Source: Bacteroidales bacterium (lineage in GTDB: Bacteria; Bacteroidota; Bacteroidia; Bacteroidales; Bacteroidaceae). Taken from it: DNA of 15,414 nucleotides. The DNA is taken from NCBI GenBank assembly GCA_004555055.1, contig SFJN01000042.1, forward strand, positions 1 to 15,414. Reading direction: 5' to 3'. Position numbers and translations under genes: made by a program. Shown here piece after piece: positions 14,352 through 15,414 of the stretch (its first letter is position 1; each line of letters starts with the position of its first letter). Under the pieces are notes generated by a model. It had not been told where the DNA came from. It searched no databases and saw only the letters and a program-made list of their open reading frames with translations.

Positions 14352-15353
14352 TTATCCAAGGTGACCGTTGGAGCCGAGCACCTCCACAATCTTGTGGATG
14401 TACATTTTCTTCATGTTTTCGCGAGCAGGCTTGAGATACTGACGGGGGTCGAAGTGGTCAGGATGCTCAGCGAAGTGCTGACGGATGGCAGCGGTCATGG
14501 CAAGACGGGAGTCAGAGTCGATGTTAATCTTGCAGACAGCGCTCTTAGCAGCCTTGCGGAGCTGCTCCTCGGGGATACCGATGGCGTTGGGCAGTGCACC
14601 GCCGAACTTGTTGATGGTAGCAACCTCTTCCTGGGGAACGGAAGAAGAACCGTGGAGCACGATGGGGAATCCGGGGAGCTTCTTCTCGATTTCGGCGAGG
14701 ATGTCGAATGCGAGTGGAGGAGGAACGAGCAGGCCGGTCTCGGGATCCTTGGTGCACTGTGCGGGAGTGAACTTGTAAGCACCGTGGCTGGTACCGATGG
14801 AGATGGCGAGGCTGTCGCATCCGGTGCGGGTTGCGAACTCGATAACCTCTCCGGGCTGGGTGTAGTGCGACTCTGCAGCAGAAACTTCGTCCTCAACGCC
14901 AGCGAGTACACCGAGCTCAGCTTCAACGGTAACGTCGTGCTGGTGAGCGTAGTCAACTACCTTCTTGGTGAGGGCAATATTTTCTTCGAAGGGAAGGTGA
15001 GAACCGTCAATCATGACGCTGGAGAAACCGTTGTCGATGCATTCCTTGCAGATTTCGAAGCTGTCTCCGTGGTCGAGGTGGAGCACGATTTCTGGCTTTT
15101 CGCAGCCAAGTTCCTTAGCATACTCTACAGCACCTTGGGCCATGTAGCGGAGGATAGTGCCGTTAGCATAAGCACGGGCACCCTTGGAAACCTGCATGAT
15201 GACGGGAGATTTGGTCTCCACAGCAGCCTGCACAATAGCCTGCATCTGCTCCATAGTGTTAAAGTTGAAAGCGGGGATGGCGTAGCCACCTGCAACGGCC
15301 TTCTTGAACATCTCGCGGGTGTTCACAAGACCCAGTTCTTTGTAGCTTGTCAT
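14352..15353 (-). CDS. fba: Class II fructose-1,6-bisphosphate aldolase
   Basis: A 333-residue zinc-dependent enzyme that reversibly splits fructose 1,6-bisphosphate into dihydroxyacetone phosphate and glyceraldehyde 3-phosphate in glycolysis and gluconeogenesis. Family features in order are AIPAFNFN (25-32), HLDHGD (92-97; zinc ligand and catalytic Asp), DGSHLPFEENI (116-126), VEAELG (143-148; zinc ligand Glu), SIGTSHGAYKF (185-195; zinc ligand His), LHGSSSVP (233-240; zinc ligand His) and NIDSD (277-281; phosphate binding). Length and the PAFNFNTMEQMQ start fit the shorter class IIB type. It is convergent with the TfoX-domain gene. The ATG is at 15353; the promoter is at or past the window edge, since no TAnnTTTG appears in the 61 upstream bases. 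Third-position base choice is strongly biased, consistent with high expression. Confidence 0.96.
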   Translation of the reverse strand: MTSYKELGLVNTREMFKKAVAGGYAIPAFNFNTMEQMQAIVQAAVETKSPVIMQVSKGARAYANGTILRYMAQGAVEYAKELGCEKPEIVLHLDHGDSFEICKECIDNGFSSVMIDGSHLPFEENIALTKKVVDYAHQHDVTVEAELGVLAGVEDEVSAAESHYTQPGEVIEFATRTGCDSLAISIGTSHGAYKFTPAQCTKDPETGLLVPPPLAFDILAEIEKKLPGFPIVLHGSSSVPQEEVATINKFGGALPNAIGIPEEQLRKAAKSAVCKINIDSDSRLAMTAAIRQHFAEHPDHFDPRQYLKPARENMKKMYIHKIVEVLGSNGHLG

Positions 15354-15414
15354 AAAACGTTAATGAAAATTTGGTTTGTATGTTGGGTTTTTGTTCTCTT
15401 AGGATAAATGTTTT

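Noticed and set aside
14343..15407. A 354-codon open frame on the + strand opposite the aldolase gene
   Set aside because: The minus-strand frame encodes an unmistakable class II aldolase with all metal ligands. The long antisense frame is a by-product of its strong codon bias; its translation is repetitive in Leu, Val, Gly, Glu and Asp and matches no family.

Overview
The window reads as a piece of a Bacteroidota chromosome, most likely order Bacteroidales and probably Prevotella-like. The main evidence is a run of promoters matching the Bacteroides-type -7 element TAnnTTTG, the near absence of Shine-Dalgarno sequences before clear start codons, and families typical of the group (DUF3822, DUF1573 with a DCGCT motif, DUF4250, a Bacteroides-style carboxyltransferase). 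The genus is an inference. Apart from one unusual intergenic stretch I see no insertion sequence, phage, CRISPR array or defence island; it looks like core chromosome.

Layout. (1) 1-2709: a PiT-type phosphate transporter with a fused cytoplasmic helical domain, a probable 37-residue membrane protein too short for routine gene calling, and a strong terminator. (2) 2808-5566: a promoter, a second and unrelated phosphate transporter (Na/Pi cotransporter type, with a PhoU-like tail), then a family 2 glycosyltransferase and a probable terminator. (3) 5658-7778: a promoter, a leader with two possible hairpins, a carboxyltransferase of the oxaloacetate decarboxylase alpha / pyruvate carboxylase B type, and a DUF4250 gene overlapping it by one base. 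(4) 7779-8143: 365 bases without a convincing gene, holding a structured, possibly repeated element. (5) 8144-12686: VanZ-like protein, DUF3822, rsmD, a RecD-like helicase and a secreted DUF1573 protein, all on the + strand. (6) 12760-12914: a complete tRNA-Pro(CGG) unit with promoter and terminator. (7) 12983-14184: a Cof-type HAD phosphatase and a TfoX N-terminal domain protein. (8) 14255-15353: a two-way terminator and, on the minus strand, class II fructose-bisphosphate aldolase.

How the genes fit together. The two phosphate importers use different folds, and each carries its own PhoU-like helical domain. The carboxyltransferase and aldolase belong to central carbon metabolism (C3/C4 interconversion and glycolysis/gluconeogenesis). 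The DUF3822-rsmD-helicase group is housekeeping (rRNA methylation, DNA processing).

The most interesting observations are: the carboxyltransferase has a C-terminal biotinyl-like domain in which the expected lysine-bearing motif is replaced by ENAHG, while its catalytic metal-site motifs are kept; a candidate small membrane protein sits between the PiT stop codon and a perfect 13-bp terminator; and the 365-base gap at 7779-8143 carries what looks like a recurrent structured element.
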